DNA of 46,800 nucleotides from Ectopseudomonas mendocina (GCF_008041835.1 NZ_VRYE01000016.1:1-46800); one strand, 5' to 3'; shown: positions 1 to 8,759, numbered from the stretch's first letter. Notes: generated by a model not told the origin, from the letters alone. Translations and numbers: made by a program.

Positions 1-59
1 GCCCGGTGGGGGGCGGGCGCGTGGCAGGGGCGGGGGATTATCCGCATGGGGAGGCAGTG

Positions 60-605
60 GGGTTATGTGGGCTGTTGGGCGCAGCCTTTAGCTATTGGTT
101 CGGGATTGCAGGGTGATGGCTATTCGCGGCGGGGCGCCGCTCCTACAGGGCAGCGTCGCTTGGTGGATTGGCGTGGGAGCCCCGCCTCGGGGCGAAGCTT
201 TTGGGGTTGCGCTCGGGATTGTGGGATAGCCGCCATTGTTCGCGGCGGGGCGCCGCTCCTACACGGGCGGTGGCGTTTGCTGGATTGGTGTTGGAGCCCT
301 GCCTCGGGGCGAAGCTTTGGGGTTGCGTTCGGGATTGCGGGATAGCCGCCATTCGCGGCGGGGCGCCGCTCCTACACGGGCGGTGGTGTTTGCTGGGTTG
401 GCGTGGGAGCCCTGCCTCGGGGCGAAGCTTTGGGGTTGCGCTCGGGATTGTGGGATGGCCGCCATTGTTCGCGGCGGGGCGCCGCTCCTACATGGGCGGC
501 GTCGTTTGCTGGATCGGTGTGGGAGCCCCGCCTCGGGGCGAAGCTTTGGGGTTGCGTTCGGGGTTGTGGGATGGCCGCCATTCGCGGCGGGGCGCCGCTC
601 CACAC
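60..605. repeat. tandem REPIN-like array, period about 113-117 bp
   Basis: Two palindromic motifs alternate. One is CGCGGCGGGGCGCCGCTCC, starting near 124, 241, 354, 470 and 583. The other is GGAGCCCCGCCTCGGGGCG or a close variant, near 175, 293, 406 and 522. Reverse-complementing the first gives a sequence resembling the second, so each pair is an inverted REP doublet, as in REPINs. The spacing of 117, 113, 116 and 113 bp shows a true tandem array. Related single or paired copies lie at 13936, 32257 and 37541. No RAYT transposase gene is visible in the window. I see no gene in 1-605; the open frames here are repeat-driven. Confidence 0.85.
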
Positions 606-622
606 GCCGCGCGTCCTGCAGA

Positions 623-826
623 ATCGGGTATCCGCTTCCTGTTCGTCAGACCAGCATTTTGCCTCGGGCTTCCTTCAGATTCGCGGTCACCCGCGACACC
701 CTTGCCTTCAGCTAACACTTCCCCTTGCCGGGTGTGTAGAGGACTTTCACCTCCAAATCGTCCGACTCACCACCACAGTGAGCCGAACAGCGCCAGTCAC
801 GGCACTACGCGCCATGCCTGGCGCAC
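623..826 (-). mobile_element. group IIC intron remnant (5' domain I part joined to the extreme 3' end)
   Basis: On the minus strand the element begins with GTGCGCCAGGCATGG, the GUGYG-type 5' end of group II introns. About 195 nt of domain I follow, closely matching the fuller intron at 37632-38313. It then jumps from GCGGATA to CCCGAT, the last bases of that intron, so domains II to VI are gone. The 5' boundary lies 4 nt past the rpsA terminator hairpin, the insertion site typical of group IIC introns. It should be unable to splice. The junction shares TA, consistent with a microhomology deletion. Confidence 0.75.
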
Positions 827-830
827 AACG

Positions 831-858
831 AAAAAGGCGACCCGAAGGTCGCCTTTTT
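831..858 (-). terminator. rpsA Rho-independent terminator
   Basis: On the minus strand a GGCGACC / GGTCGCC stem with a short TTCG-type loop is followed by five Ts, 17 nt past the rpsA stop codon. It also serves as the 5' exon of the intron remnant. Confidence 0.9.
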
Positions 859-874
859 GATGAATTACCTGAAC

Positions 875-2557
875 TTAGTTCTGGTTTTCCATCTGAGCAC
901 GGATCAGATCACCAATGGTGGTCGGGCCGGTGCTTTCAACGTCTTGCTTGTTACGCAGTTCCTTCATCGCGTCCTTCTCGTCTTCAACGTCTTTCGACTT
1001 GACGGACAGGCTGATGACGCGGGACTTGCGGTCGACGCTGATGATCTTGGCTTCTACTTCGTCGCCTTCTTTCAGGACGTTGCGCGCGTCTTCAACGCGG
1101 TCACGGCTGATTTCGGAGGCTTTCAGAGTGGCTTCGATCTCGTTGCCCAGGTCGATGATGGCGCCCTTGGCATCTACTTCCTTCACAACGCCGCGGACGA
1201 TGGTGCCCTTGTCGTTGAGGGAGACGTAGTTGCTGAACGGATCGTCTTCCAGCTGCTTGATGCCCAGGGAGATGCGCTCGCGCTCCGGGTCAACCGACAG
1301 GATGACGGTCTCCAGCTCGTCGCCCTTCTTGAAGCGACGCACGGCTTCTTCGCCAGCTTCGTTCCAGGAGATGTCGGACAGGTGAACCAGGCCGTCGATG
1401 CCGCCGTCCAGACCAATGAAGATACCGAAATCGGTGATCGACTTGATGGTGCCGGAGATCTTGTCACCCTTGTTGAACTGACCGGAGAAGTCTTCCCACG
1501 GGTTGGTCTTGCACTGCTTGATACCCAGGGAGATACGACGACGCTCTTCGTCGATGTCCAGAACCATGACTTCCACTTCGTCGCCGACGTTGACGACTTT
1601 CGACGGGTGGATGTTCTTGTTGGTCCAGTCCATTTCGGAAACGTGTACCAGACCTTCAACACCTTCTTCCAGCTCGGCGAAGCAGCCGTAGTCGGTCAGG
1701 TTGGTGACGCGCGCCATGACGCGGGTGTTTTCCGGGTAACGAGCTTTGATAGCAACCCATGGATCTTCGCCCAGTTGCTTCAGGCCCAGGGATACGCGGT
1801 TACGCTCGCGATCGTACTTCAGAACCTTGACGTCGATCTCGTCGCCAACGTTGACGATCTCGGACGGGTGCTTGATGCGCTTCCAAGCCATGTCGGTGAT
1901 GTGCAGCAGGCCGTCTACGCCGCCCAGGTCAACGAACGCGCCGTAGTCGGTGAGGTTCTTGACGATACCTTTGACTTGCTGACCTTCCTGCAGGGATTCC
2001 AGCAGAGCTTCGCGCTCGGCGCTGTTCTCGGCTTCCAGGACGCTACGACGGGAAACGACAACGTTGTTGCGCTTCTGGTCCAGCTTGATGACCTTGAATT
2101 CCAGCTCTTTGCCTTCCAGGTGAGTGGTATCACGCACCGGACGGACATCAACCAGGGAACCCGGCAGGAACGCGCGGATGCCGTTGACGTCAACGGTGAA
2201 GCCGCCTTTGACCTTACCGTTGATAACGCCCTTGACCACTTCTTCAGCGTTGAACGCAGCTTCCAGAACCAGCCAGGATTCAGCGCGCTTGGCTTTCTCG
2301 CGGGACAGCTTGGTTTCACCGAAGCCATCTTCAACCGCGTCCAGCGCAACGTGGACTTCGTCACCGACCTTGATGGTCAGCTCGCCTTGTTCGTTGAAGA
2401 ACTGGTCGAGCGGGATGACGCCCTCGGACTTCAGGCCGGCGTGAACGGTAACCCAGTCACCGTCGATGTCGACCACAATACCGGTGATGATGGCGCCCGG
2501 CTGCATGTCGAGGGATTTCAGGCTTTCTTCAAATAGTTCTGCAAAGCTTTCGCTCAT
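875..2557 (-). CDS. rpsA: 30S ribosomal protein S1
   Basis: The 560-residue product matches the length of gamma-proteobacterial S1 (E. coli 557). It begins [18 protein letters not shown] and carries repeated S1/OB domains, recognisable by repeats such as [30 protein letters not shown] and [10 protein letters not shown]. By family knowledge it binds mRNA leaders and recruits structured mRNAs to the 30S subunit. An AGGA Shine-Dalgarno lies upstream of the ATG. It is the last gene of the minus-strand block and sits behind cmk, as in other pseudomonads. A terminator-like hairpin upstream and its own terminator downstream suggest that much of its expression is independent of cmk. Confidence 0.98.
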   Translation of the reverse strand: MSESFAELFEESLKSLDMQPGAIITGIVVDIDGDWVTVHAGLKSEGVIPLDQFFNEQGELTIKVGDEVHVALDAVEDGFGETKLSREKAKRAESWLVLEAAFNAEEVVKGVINGKVKGGFTVDVNGIRAFLPGSLVDVRPVRDTTHLEGKELEFKVIKLDQKRNNVVVSRRSVLEAENSAEREALLESLQEGQQVKGIVKNLTDYGAFVDLGGVDGLLHITDMAWKRIKHPSEIVNVGDEIDVKVLKYDRERNRVSLGLKQLGEDPWVAIKARYPENTRVMARVTNLTDYGCFAELEEGVEGLVHVSEMDWTNKNIHPSKVVNVGDEVEVMVLDIDEERRRISLGIKQCKTNPWEDFSGQFNKGDKISGTIKSITDFGIFIGLDGGIDGLVHLSDISWNEAGEEAVRRFKKGDELETVILSVDPERERISLGIKQLEDDPFSNYVSLNDKGTIVRGVVKEVDAKGAIIDLGNEIEATLKASEISRDRVEDARNVLKEGDEVEAKIISVDRKSRVISLSVKSKDVEDEKDAMKELRNKQDVESTGPTTIGDLIRAQMENQN

Positions 2558-2595
2558 GTTGATTCCTGTTGATCAAGGGCGGGGATTCGCCCAAA

Positions 2596-2615
2596 CCACA
2601 TTCCAGACCATGTGG
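2596..2615 (-). promoter_or_regulatory. small hairpin in the rpsA leader with a GGA-containing loop
   Basis: The minus-strand leader contains CCACA and TGTGG arms around a loop carrying GGA, about 40 nt before the start codon. S1 is known to autoregulate through leader structure in gamma-proteobacteria. Assigning that role to this hairpin is inference. Confidence 0.3.
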
Positions 2616-2627
2616 GTTCGTTCATGT

Positions 2628-2670
2628 AAAAAGAGGCCTACGGGACAAGGACTGGTCTCCCGTATGCCTC
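2628..2670 (-). terminator. terminator or attenuator between cmk and rpsA
   Basis: On the minus strand a long stem (GAGGC, TACGGGA paired with TCCCGTA, GCCTC) encloses a loop of about 12 nt and is followed by five Ts. It can end transcripts from the upstream operon or act as an attenuator in the rpsA leader. Confidence 0.75.
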
Positions 2671-2706
2671 CTTGCGGACTGTTCGATTTAGAGCAACCGA
2701 AAGTCC

Positions 2707-3372
2707 TTACCCGGCCAGATCGCGATCAGCGACCTCGCTCAGAATTCGTTCAAGCACCTGCTCGATGGACAGCTCGGTGGAATCCAGCAGGATTGCGTCG
2801 GCTGCCGGCTTCAGCGGAGCCACCGCACGCTGGGTATCACGCTCGTCGCGCGCCCGTATCTCCTCGAGAAGACTCGCGAGATTAACATCATCCCCCTTGG
2901 CCTTCAACTGCAAGTAGCGGCGCCGGGCACGCTCCTCGGCGCTGGCGGTGAGGAAGATCTTCAGCGGCGCATCGGTGAATACCACGGTTCCCATGTCGCG
3001 ACCATCGGCCACCAGGCCCGGCATCTCCCGAAAGGCGCGCTGGCGCTGCAGCAGCGCTTCGCGCACCGCCGGCAGCGAAGCGACCATGGAAGCTCCCGCC
3101 CCCACCTGCTCATTGCGAATGGCCTCGGTCACCTCCTCGCCTTCGAGGATGATGCGCTTGTCGATGAACTGCACATCCAGATGCGCGGCCAACTGCTTGA
3201 GCGACTCTTCGTTGGTCAGGTCGATGCCGTGGTTGCCAGCGGCGAAGGCCAGCAGGCGATAAAGCGCACCGGAGTCGAGCAGATTCCAGCCCAGCTGCTT
3301 GGCCAGCAAGGCGCACAGCGTGCCCTTGCCCGACCCGCTCGGCCCGTCGACGGTGATTACCGGGGCGTTCAT
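2707..3372 (-). CDS. cmk: cytidylate kinase
   Basis: This cytosolic NMP kinase transfers phosphate from ATP to CMP/dCMP in pyrimidine nucleotide salvage and synthesis. The 221-residue sequence opens with the P-loop GPSGSGKGT at residues 10-18 and contains the Cmk signature [10 protein letters not shown] and the LID-like arginines in [12 protein letters not shown]. Its ATG overlaps the TGA of tyrA/aroA (ATGA), indicating translational coupling. The length is close to the family norm of about 225-230. Confidence 0.97.
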   Translation of the reverse strand: MNAPVITVDGPSGSGKGTLCALLAKQLGWNLLDSGALYRLLAFAAGNHGIDLTNEESLKQLAAHLDVQFIDKRIILEGEEVTEAIRNEQVGAGASMVASLPAVREALLQRQRAFREMPGLVADGRDMGTVVFTDAPLKIFLTASAEERARRRYLQLKAKGDDVNLASLLEEIRARDERDTQRAVAPLKPAADAILLDSTELSIEQVLERILSEVADRDLAG

Positions 3373-5609
3373 GCGCTGCCCTCTACTGCCACGTTGATAC
3401 CGACTTCCGCCGCCAGGGCGAGGAAGTTGGGGAAGGAGGTGGCGACGTTGGCGCAGTCGTGAATACGAATTGGCGCACTGGCGCGCAGCGAGGCGACGCT
3501 GAAGGACATGGCAATACGGTGGTCGCCATGCGCCCAGACTTCGCCACCGCCGATGCTACCGCCTTCGATGATGATGCCATCCGGGGTCGGCTCGGCCTTC
3601 ACACCCAGCGCGATCAGGCCGTCAGCCATGACCTGGATACGATCAGACTCTTTTACCCGCAGCTCTTCGGCACCGCGCAGCACGGTACGGCCTTCGGCAC
3701 AGGCGGCGGCAACGAACAGCACCGGGAATTCATCGATGGCCAGCGGCACCAGGTCTTCCGGAATATCGATGCCTTTGAGCTTGGCTGCACGCACGCGAAT
3801 ATCAGCGACTGGCTCGCCGCCCACTTCACGCTGGTTTTCCAGGGTGATGTCGCCGCCCATCAGTTTGAGAATATCGATCACGCCGGTACGGGTCGGGTTG
3901 ATGCCGACGTGCTCGAGCACCAGCTCGGAACCTTCAGCGATGCTGGCAGCGACCAGGAAGAATGCCGCCGAGGAAATATCTGCCGGCACTTCGATGCGCG
4001 TGGCGGTCAGCTTGTGCCCGGCCTCGACACTGACGGTACTGCCTTCGACGCTCACCGGGTAGCCGAAGCCGCGCAGCATGCGCTCGGTGTGGTCACGGGT
4101 CGGCGCCGGCTCGGTCACCGAGGTGCTGCCAGCGGCGTACAAGCCAGCCAGCAGCAGGCAGGATTTAACCTGGGCACTGGCCATCGGCATGTCGTAGGCC
4201 ATGCCGGTCAGGCGCTGACCACCTTTGATGGTCAGCGGCGGACGACCTTCCGGGCCGGTCTCGATGACTGCACCCATCTCACGCAGCGGCTTGGCCACGC
4301 GATTCATCGGGCGCTTGGACAGTGACGCATCGCCGGTCAGCGTCGTATCGAACGGCTGCGCGGCCAGCAAGCCGGAGAGCAGGCGCATGGAGGTGCCGGA
4401 GTTACCCATGTACAGCGGGCCGGCCGGCGCTTTCAGACCATGCAGGCCGACGCCATGGATGGTCACACGGCCGTGGTGCGGGCCTTCGATGACCACGCCC
4501 ATGTCGCGGAAGGCCTGCAACGTGGCCAGGGCATCTTCGCCTTCGAGGAAGCCTTCGACCTCGGTGGTGCCTTCGGCCAGCGAACCCAGCATGATCGAAC
4601 GGTGCGAGATGGATTTGTCACCCGGTACGCGGATACGTCCAGCCAGCGAGCTACCAGGTTTTGCCAGGAAAATCAGATCGGTCGAGTGCATAGCGTCCAC
4701 ATAGGCCCTGCGGGCCAGAATTTTGCTGAAATGTTCGCGGGCAACGCGGGCGCGGGTGAACACGCCCAGCAGTTGATGCCCATCCCCGGCGTCGACCGCG
4801 TCGCGCAGGGCGTCGAGGTCGTCGCGAAATGTATCCAGTGTGCGCAGCACGGCCTCGCGGTTGGCGAGGAAGATATCGTGCCACATCACCGGGTCACTGC
4901 CGGCGATCCGCGTGAAGTCGCGGAAGCCGCCAGCGGCATAGCGGAAAATCTCCAGGTTCTCGCTGCGCTTGGCCAGCGAGTCGACCAGGGTAAAGGCCAG
5001 CAGGTGCGGCAGATGGCTAGTGGCGGCGAGCACCTGATCGTGATGCTCCACCTCCATCGACTCGACATCCGCACCGAGCTCGCGCCACAACGCCTCGATC
5101 AGCGCCACAGCCGCTGCATCACTGTGTTCACTGGGCGTGAGAATAACCTTGTGGCGGCGGAACAGTTCGGCGTTGGTCGCCTCCACCCCGCTCTGCTCGG
5201 AGCCGGCAATCGGATGCCCCGGTACGAAACGCACTGCCTGACCGGCAAAGGCCAGACGCGCCGCACGCACGACATTGCCTTTGGCGCTGCCAACGTCAGT
5301 CAGCACGGCATTGCCGAGATCGAGCCTGGCCAGTTGAGCCAGCAGCTTCTCCATGGCCAGGATAGGCACTGCCAACTGAATGACATCCGCTCCCTGACAG
5401 GCGGCAGCCAGATCACTCTCGCAGCGATCGACAACCCCCAACTGCACTGCCAGGCGACGCGATTCGGCATCCAGATCGACCCCCACCACCTCCCGACACA
5501 GACCACGCTCACGCAGGCCCTTGGCGAAGGAGCCACCGATCAAGCCGAGGCCGACCACCACCAGGCGGCCGATCTTAGGGGTATTGGATTGCACTGCGGT
5601 GACAGTCAC
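3369..5609 (-). CDS. tyrA-aroA: fused cyclohexadienyl/prephenate dehydrogenase - EPSP synthase
   Basis: The 746-residue protein joins two enzymes of aromatic amino acid synthesis. Residues 1 to about 300 form a TyrA-type dehydrogenase with the NAD(P)-binding motif GLGLIGGS. From Met307 onward lies a full 440-residue AroA domain (3-phosphoshikimate 1-carboxyvinyltransferase) with [33 protein letters not shown] and RDHTERML. This fusion is the usual arrangement in Pseudomonas. The start is GTG and overlaps the hisC stop (GTGA). Met307 could also serve as an internal start for AroA alone, but no separate ribosome site is obvious. Confidence 0.96.
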   Translation of the reverse strand: MTVTAVQSNTPKIGRLVVVGLGLIGGSFAKGLRERGLCREVVGVDLDAESRRLAVQLGVVDRCESDLAAACQGADVIQLAVPILAMEKLLAQLARLDLGNAVLTDVGSAKGNVVRAARLAFAGQAVRFVPGHPIAGSEQSGVEATNAELFRRHKVILTPSEHSDAAAVALIEALWRELGADVESMEVEHHDQVLAATSHLPHLLAFTLVDSLAKRSENLEIFRYAAGGFRDFTRIAGSDPVMWHDIFLANREAVLRTLDTFRDDLDALRDAVDAGDGHQLLGVFTRARVAREHFSKILARRAYVDAMHSTDLIFLAKPGSSLAGRIRVPGDKSISHRSIMLGSLAEGTTEVEGFLEGEDALATLQAFRDMGVVIEGPHHGRVTIHGVGLHGLKAPAGPLYMGNSGTSMRLLSGLLAAQPFDTTLTGDASLSKRPMNRVAKPLREMGAVIETGPEGRPPLTIKGGQRLTGMAYDMPMASAQVKSCLLLAGLYAAGSTSVTEPAPTRDHTERMLRGFGYPVSVEGSTVSVEAGHKLTATRIEVPADISSAAFFLVAASIAEGSELVLEHVGINPTRTGVIDILKLMGGDITLENQREVGGEPVADIRVRAAKLKGIDIPEDLVPLAIDEFPVLFVAAACAEGRTVLRGAEELRVKESDRIQVMADGLIALGVKAEPTPDGIIIEGGSIGGGEVWAHGDHRIAMSFSVASLRASAPIRIHDCANVATSFPNFLALAAEVGINVAVEGSA

Positions 5610-6715
5610 GCCGACAGCACCTTGGCCAGTGCCTCGAGGAAGCGCGCATTCTCGCGCGGCAAACCGATGGAAACGCGCAGAAAATTCGGCATGCGGTAAC
5701 CGGCCATGGGTCGCACGATCACCCCTTCACGTAGCAGCGCCTGATTGATCGCGGCGGTGTCGCGCCCAAAATCGACAGCGATGAAATTGGCCCTGGAGGG
5801 AATCCAGCTCAGCCCCAGGGCACGCAAGCCCTCTTCCAGCTGCTGCATGCCGGCATCGTTGAGGCGACGGCTTTCAGCCAGGTAGTCGGCATCACTCAGC
5901 GCCGCACAGGCAGCAGCCAGCGCGAGGCTGTTGACGTTGAACGGCTGACGCACGCGATTGAGCACATCGGCAATAGCCGGCGAGCTGATGGCGTAACCGA
6001 CGCGCAGCGAGGCCAGGCCATAGGCCTTGGAGAAGGTGCGCGAGACCAGCAGGTTCGGGTAGCGCGCCAGGTAATCCAGACCGTCCGGCAGCTCGTCGAC
6101 TTCGGCGTATTCGATATAGGCTTCGTCCAGCACCACCAGCACCGACTCCGGCACCTTGGCCAGGAAGGTTTCCAGCGCGTCCGGGCAGAACCAAGTACCG
6201 GTGGGGTTGTTGGGGTTGGCGATGAAGACCACGCGGGTGTTGTCATCGATGGCTGCAAGCATGGCCTGCAGATCATGACCATAATCCCTGGCCGGCACGA
6301 TCTTGCCCTGCGCGCCAACGGCCTGGGTGGCGATGGGGTACACCGCGAAGGCGTAGTCGCTGAACACGGCATTGAGACCGGGTGCCAGATAGGCACGGGC
6401 GACCAGCTCGAGGATGTCGTTGGAGCCATTGCCCAACGTCACCTGCGCGGCGTCGACGCCGTAACGGGCAGCCAGAGCGGTCTTGAGGGTGAAGCCATTG
6501 CCATCCGGGTAGCGGGTCAACTCGTCCAGCTCGGCGCGAATCGCTGCCAGCACCTTGTCGCTCGGGCCGAGCGGGTTCTCATTGCTGGCCAGCTTGACGA
6601 TACCGGCCGGATCGAGGCCCAGCTCACGGGCCAGCTCATCGACTGGCTTGCCGGGTACGTAGGGGGACAGCTTTTGCACGCCTGGCTGGGCCAGGGCGAT
6701 GAAATCACAGCTCAT
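5606..6715 (-). CDS. hisC: histidinol-phosphate aminotransferase (HisC2 type)
   Basis: This is a PLP-dependent class I/II aminotransferase of 369 residues. Family motifs include NENPLGPS near the N terminus, the phosphate-binding and PLP region SNDILE, NPNNPTGTW, DEAYIEYAE, and SRTFSKAYGLA with the Schiff-base lysine. Placed between pheA and tyrA/aroA, it probably also transaminates aromatic keto acids, as proposed for the second HisC of pseudomonads. The ATG at 6715 is chosen over the in-frame TTG two codons upstream because GAGG sits 8 nt before it. A palindromic repeat ends about 40 bp upstream. Confidence 0.95.
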   Translation of the reverse strand: MSCDFIALAQPGVQKLSPYVPGKPVDELARELGLDPAGIVKLASNENPLGPSDKVLAAIRAELDELTRYPDGNGFTLKTALAARYGVDAAQVTLGNGSNDILELVARAYLAPGLNAVFSDYAFAVYPIATQAVGAQGKIVPARDYGHDLQAMLAAIDDNTRVVFIANPNNPTGTWFCPDALETFLAKVPESVLVVLDEAYIEYAEVDELPDGLDYLARYPNLLVSRTFSKAYGLASLRVGYAISSPAIADVLNRVRQPFNVNSLALAAACAALSDADYLAESRRLNDAGMQQLEEGLRALGLSWIPSRANFIAVDFGRDTAAINQALLREGVIVRPMAGYRMPNFLRVSIGLPRENARFLEALAKVLSA

Positions 6716-6755
6716 TTGCAAACCTCTTCAATCCAATTGCTCGCGGCACGCCCCA

Positions 6756-6791
6756 CCCTCACCCCTAGCCCCTCTCCCAAGGGGAGAGGGG
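6756..6791 (+). repeat. GC-rich palindromic repeat copy R1
   Basis: The head CCCTCACCCCTAGCC is followed by a 10-bp stem CCCTCTCCC / GGGAGAGGG with a 2-3 nt loop. It lies directly upstream of hisC and is the outermost copy on this side of the DUF559 insert. Confidence 0.8.
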
Positions 6792-6934
6792 AACCGTTCA
6801 GTGGCGGCTGCCATATCGGCATTCCGCCAGCACGTCCGGCGCTTGAAGCCCCCCCACGACCCGCTTCTGCTCCCAACAGCAGGGAATCGCATCTCGCAAA
6901 CATTCCCCTAAACCAGAGGTACCCGCGATCCGCT

Positions 6935-6971
6935 CCCCTCGCCCTCCGGGAGAGGGGTTGGGGGTGAGGGG
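6935..6971 (-). repeat. palindromic repeat copy R2, inverted relative to R1
   Basis: This carries the same hairpin and head in opposite orientation (GGGAGAGGGG then TTGGGGGTGAGGGG). Its head ends 5 nt from the DUF559 stop codon and points toward the gene. Confidence 0.85.
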
Positions 6972-6976
6972 GGCTT

Positions 6977-7351
6977 TCAGCGCGTCAAAAGCGCAATCCG
7001 CTCGCTAGCCACCCGATAAATTTCCTGCAAAACAGCCTCGGTTTCCTTCAAGGCCTGATCATTCCAAAAGCGCAGCACCATGATGCCTTCACGCTCTAAA
7101 TCCAACGTTCTTGCAGCGTCGTCTTCACCGCCGTGCTGCGAACCGTCCAACTCCACCGCCAATTTCGCCGCCTCGCAGTAAAAGTCGAGGATGTAAGGCG
7201 GCAACGGGTGCTGCCGGCGAAACTTCAAACCGCCCAGCCGCCCCGAGCGCAGGCAATACCACAGACGGACCTCGGCATCGGTTGCCGTCGTGCGCAATTC
7301 CCGTGCACGTTGCTTATGCCATGCGGGAAGCGGTCTGTGCTTGGGTGGCAT
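6977..7351 (-). CDS. DUF559 family endonuclease-like protein
   Basis: The 124-residue protein resembles the DUF559 / very-short-patch-repair-like nuclease fold (PD-(D/E)XK superfamily). FRRQHPLPPYILDFYC and AVELDGSQH supply the Asp and the Glu-x-Asp expected of that core, and VLRFWNDQAL is the usual C-terminal motif. No substrate is known to me. The ATG has GAGAGG 6 nt upstream. The gene sits alone between pheA and hisC, which are normally adjacent in Pseudomonas, and is flanked by inverted palindromes R2 and R3 whose heads face the gene. This suggests a mobile or recently inserted cassette. The enzymatic role is inferred from the fold only. Confidence 0.85.
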   Translation of the reverse strand: MPPKHRPLPAWHKQRARELRTTATDAEVRLWYCLRSGRLGGLKFRRQHPLPPYILDFYCEAAKLAVELDGSQHGGEDDAARTLDLEREGIMVLRFWNDQALKETEAVLQEIYRVASERIALLTR

Positions 7352-7384
7352 CCTTGCCCTCTCTTTAAATTGTGATAACCCCTA

Positions 7385-7420
7385 CCCTCACCCCCAGCCC
7401 CTCTCCCGGAGGGAGAGGGG
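7385..7420 (+). repeat. palindromic repeat copy R3
   Basis: The head CCCTCACCCCCAGCC and hairpin CCCTCTCCC / GGGAGAGGG lie 33 bp outside the DUF559 start codon. The head faces the gene, mirroring R2. Confidence 0.85.
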
Positions 7421-7505
7421 AGACAAGCAAGGCCGCGCTAGGCCGCAATCTCTTCGCCACGAAGATCATGAAGTTGTACACACTTGATCAAACCCCACCG
7501 TACAC

Positions 7506-7532
7506 CTCCGCTCTCCCTTGGGAGAAGGAGGA
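7506..7532 (+). repeat. degenerate palindromic repeat copy R4
   Basis: This decayed copy retains CTCTCCCTTGGGAGA but has lost the head. It is followed by GGACAAGC, also found after R3, so R3-R4 look like a diverged tandem duplication. Confidence 0.6.
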
Positions 7533-7620
7533 CAAGCAAAACGGCGCAGGGCTGAAATCTATGTCCAGGCTAATGATCGTACTGACTGCACGTGATTGAT
7601 CAAACGTTCACCGTACACCT

Positions 7621-7656
7621 CCCCTCTCCTTCGGGAGAGGGGCCGGGGGTGAGGGG
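7621..7656 (-). repeat. palindromic repeat copy R5, inverted
   Basis: The hairpin CCCCTCTCC / GGAGAGGGG is followed by CCGGGGGTGAGGGG, ending 7 bp from the pheA stop codon. It has no T-run on the minus strand, so it is not a typical Rho-independent terminator. Confidence 0.8.
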
Positions 7657-7663
7657 CTTTACC

Positions 7664-8758
7664 TCAGAGCACCGCCTTCGGATATGACCCCAGCACCTTC
7701 AGTGCCACGGCCTCCTGGGCAAGTTTTTCCAGCACATCCTTGATCAGCGGATCGCGGTGATGGCCAACGAAATCGATGAAGAACACGTAGGTCCACTTGC
7801 CACTGCGCGAAGGACGAGTCTCGATGCGCGTCAGGTCGATGCCGTTGTTGTGGAACGGCACCAGCAATTCATGCAGCGCACCCGGCTTGTTGCGCATGGA
7901 AACGATGATTGAGGTCTTGTCGTCGCCCGTTGGCGGCACTTCCTGGCTGCCGATGATAAGGAAGCGCGTGGAGTTGTCCGGGCGATCCTCGATCTTCTCG
8001 GCCAGCTTGGTCAGGCCATACAGATTGGCTGCCATGTCGCCGGCGATAGCCGCGCTGTTCCACTCGCTCTTGACCCGCTTGGCCGCATCGGCGTTGCTGG
8101 AAACCGCCACGCGCTCGACGTTCGGGTAGTGCGCGTCCAGCCACTTGCGGCACTGCGCCAGCGACTGGGCATGGGAGTAGATGCGGGTGATCTTGTCGGT
8201 CTTGGTGGTCTCGCCGACCAGCAGGTGATGGTGGATGCGCAGCTCGACTTCGCCGCAGATCACCATGTCATGCTCGAGGAAGCTGTCGAGGGTGTGGTTG
8301 ATCGCACCCTCGGTGGAGTTCTCCACCGGCACCACACCGAAGTTCACTGCACCAGCGGCCACTTCGCGGAACACCTCGTCGATGGCCGCCATCGGCACGC
8401 TGATCACCGCGTGACCGAAGTGCTTCATCGCCGCAGCCTGGCTGAAGGTGCCCTCAGGGCCGAGGTAGGCGACCTTGAGCGGATTTTCCAGGGCCAGGCA
8501 GGAGGACATGATTTCGCGGAACAGCCGCGCCATTTCCTCGTTGCCCAGCGGCCCCTTGTTGCGCTCCATGATGCGCTTGAGCACCTGGGCCTCGCGCTCG
8601 GGGCGATAGAACACCGGCGACTCGCCCTCCTTGAGCTCCTTCATCTTCACCCGCGCCACTTCTTCGGCGCAGCGCGCGCGGTCGCTGATCAGCTCGAGAA
8701 TGCGCTCGTCGAGGTTGTCGATGCGTACGCGCAGCGCTTGCAGTTCCTGCTCGGACAT
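7664..8758 (-). CDS. pheA: bifunctional chorismate mutase - prephenate dehydratase (P-protein)
   Basis: The 364-residue enzyme converts chorismate to prephenate and then phenylpyruvate for phenylalanine synthesis. Residues 1-90 are an AroQ-type chorismate mutase (LRVRIDNLDERILELISDR). The middle is prephenate dehydratase, with YLGPEGTFSQ, VPVENSTEGAI and the catalytic-region NSTRFLIIG. The C terminus is an ACT domain (NKPGALHELL, ESRP-like ETRPSRSGKW). The ATG at 8758 lies 1 nt after the serC TGA with GGAG about 10 nt upstream. Longer in-frame starts run inside serC and are rejected. The DUF559/repeat insert begins just after the stop. Confidence 0.96.
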   Translation of the reverse strand: MSEQELQALRVRIDNLDERILELISDRARCAEEVARVKMKELKEGESPVFYRPEREAQVLKRIMERNKGPLGNEEMARLFREIMSSCLALENPLKVAYLGPEGTFSQAAAMKHFGHAVISVPMAAIDEVFREVAAGAVNFGVVPVENSTEGAINHTLDSFLEHDMVICGEVELRIHHHLLVGETTKTDKITRIYSHAQSLAQCRKWLDAHYPNVERVAVSSNADAAKRVKSEWNSAAIAGDMAANLYGLTKLAEKIEDRPDNSTRFLIIGSQEVPPTGDDKTSIIVSMRNKPGALHELLVPFHNNGIDLTRIETRPSRSGKWTYVFFIDFVGHHRDPLIKDVLEKLAQEAVALKVLGSYPKAVL

Positions 8759-8759
8759 G

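Noticed and set aside
60..605. CRISPR array
   Set aside because: The period of about 115 bp with nearly identical whole units, not short repeats separated by unique spacers, and no cas genes.
168..860. Long plus-strand frames over the repeat array
   Set aside because: Repetitive Arg/Gly/Ala peptides generated by the palindromic units, crossing the intron remnant.
857..2536. 559-residue open frame antisense to rpsA
   Set aside because: It mirrors rpsA codon structure in a GC-rich genome, has no family motifs, and rpsA is unambiguous.
7621..7656. R5 hairpin as the pheA terminator
   Set aside because: Stem is strong but there is no T-run on the minus strand, and identical hairpins occur elsewhere in the insert as repeats.
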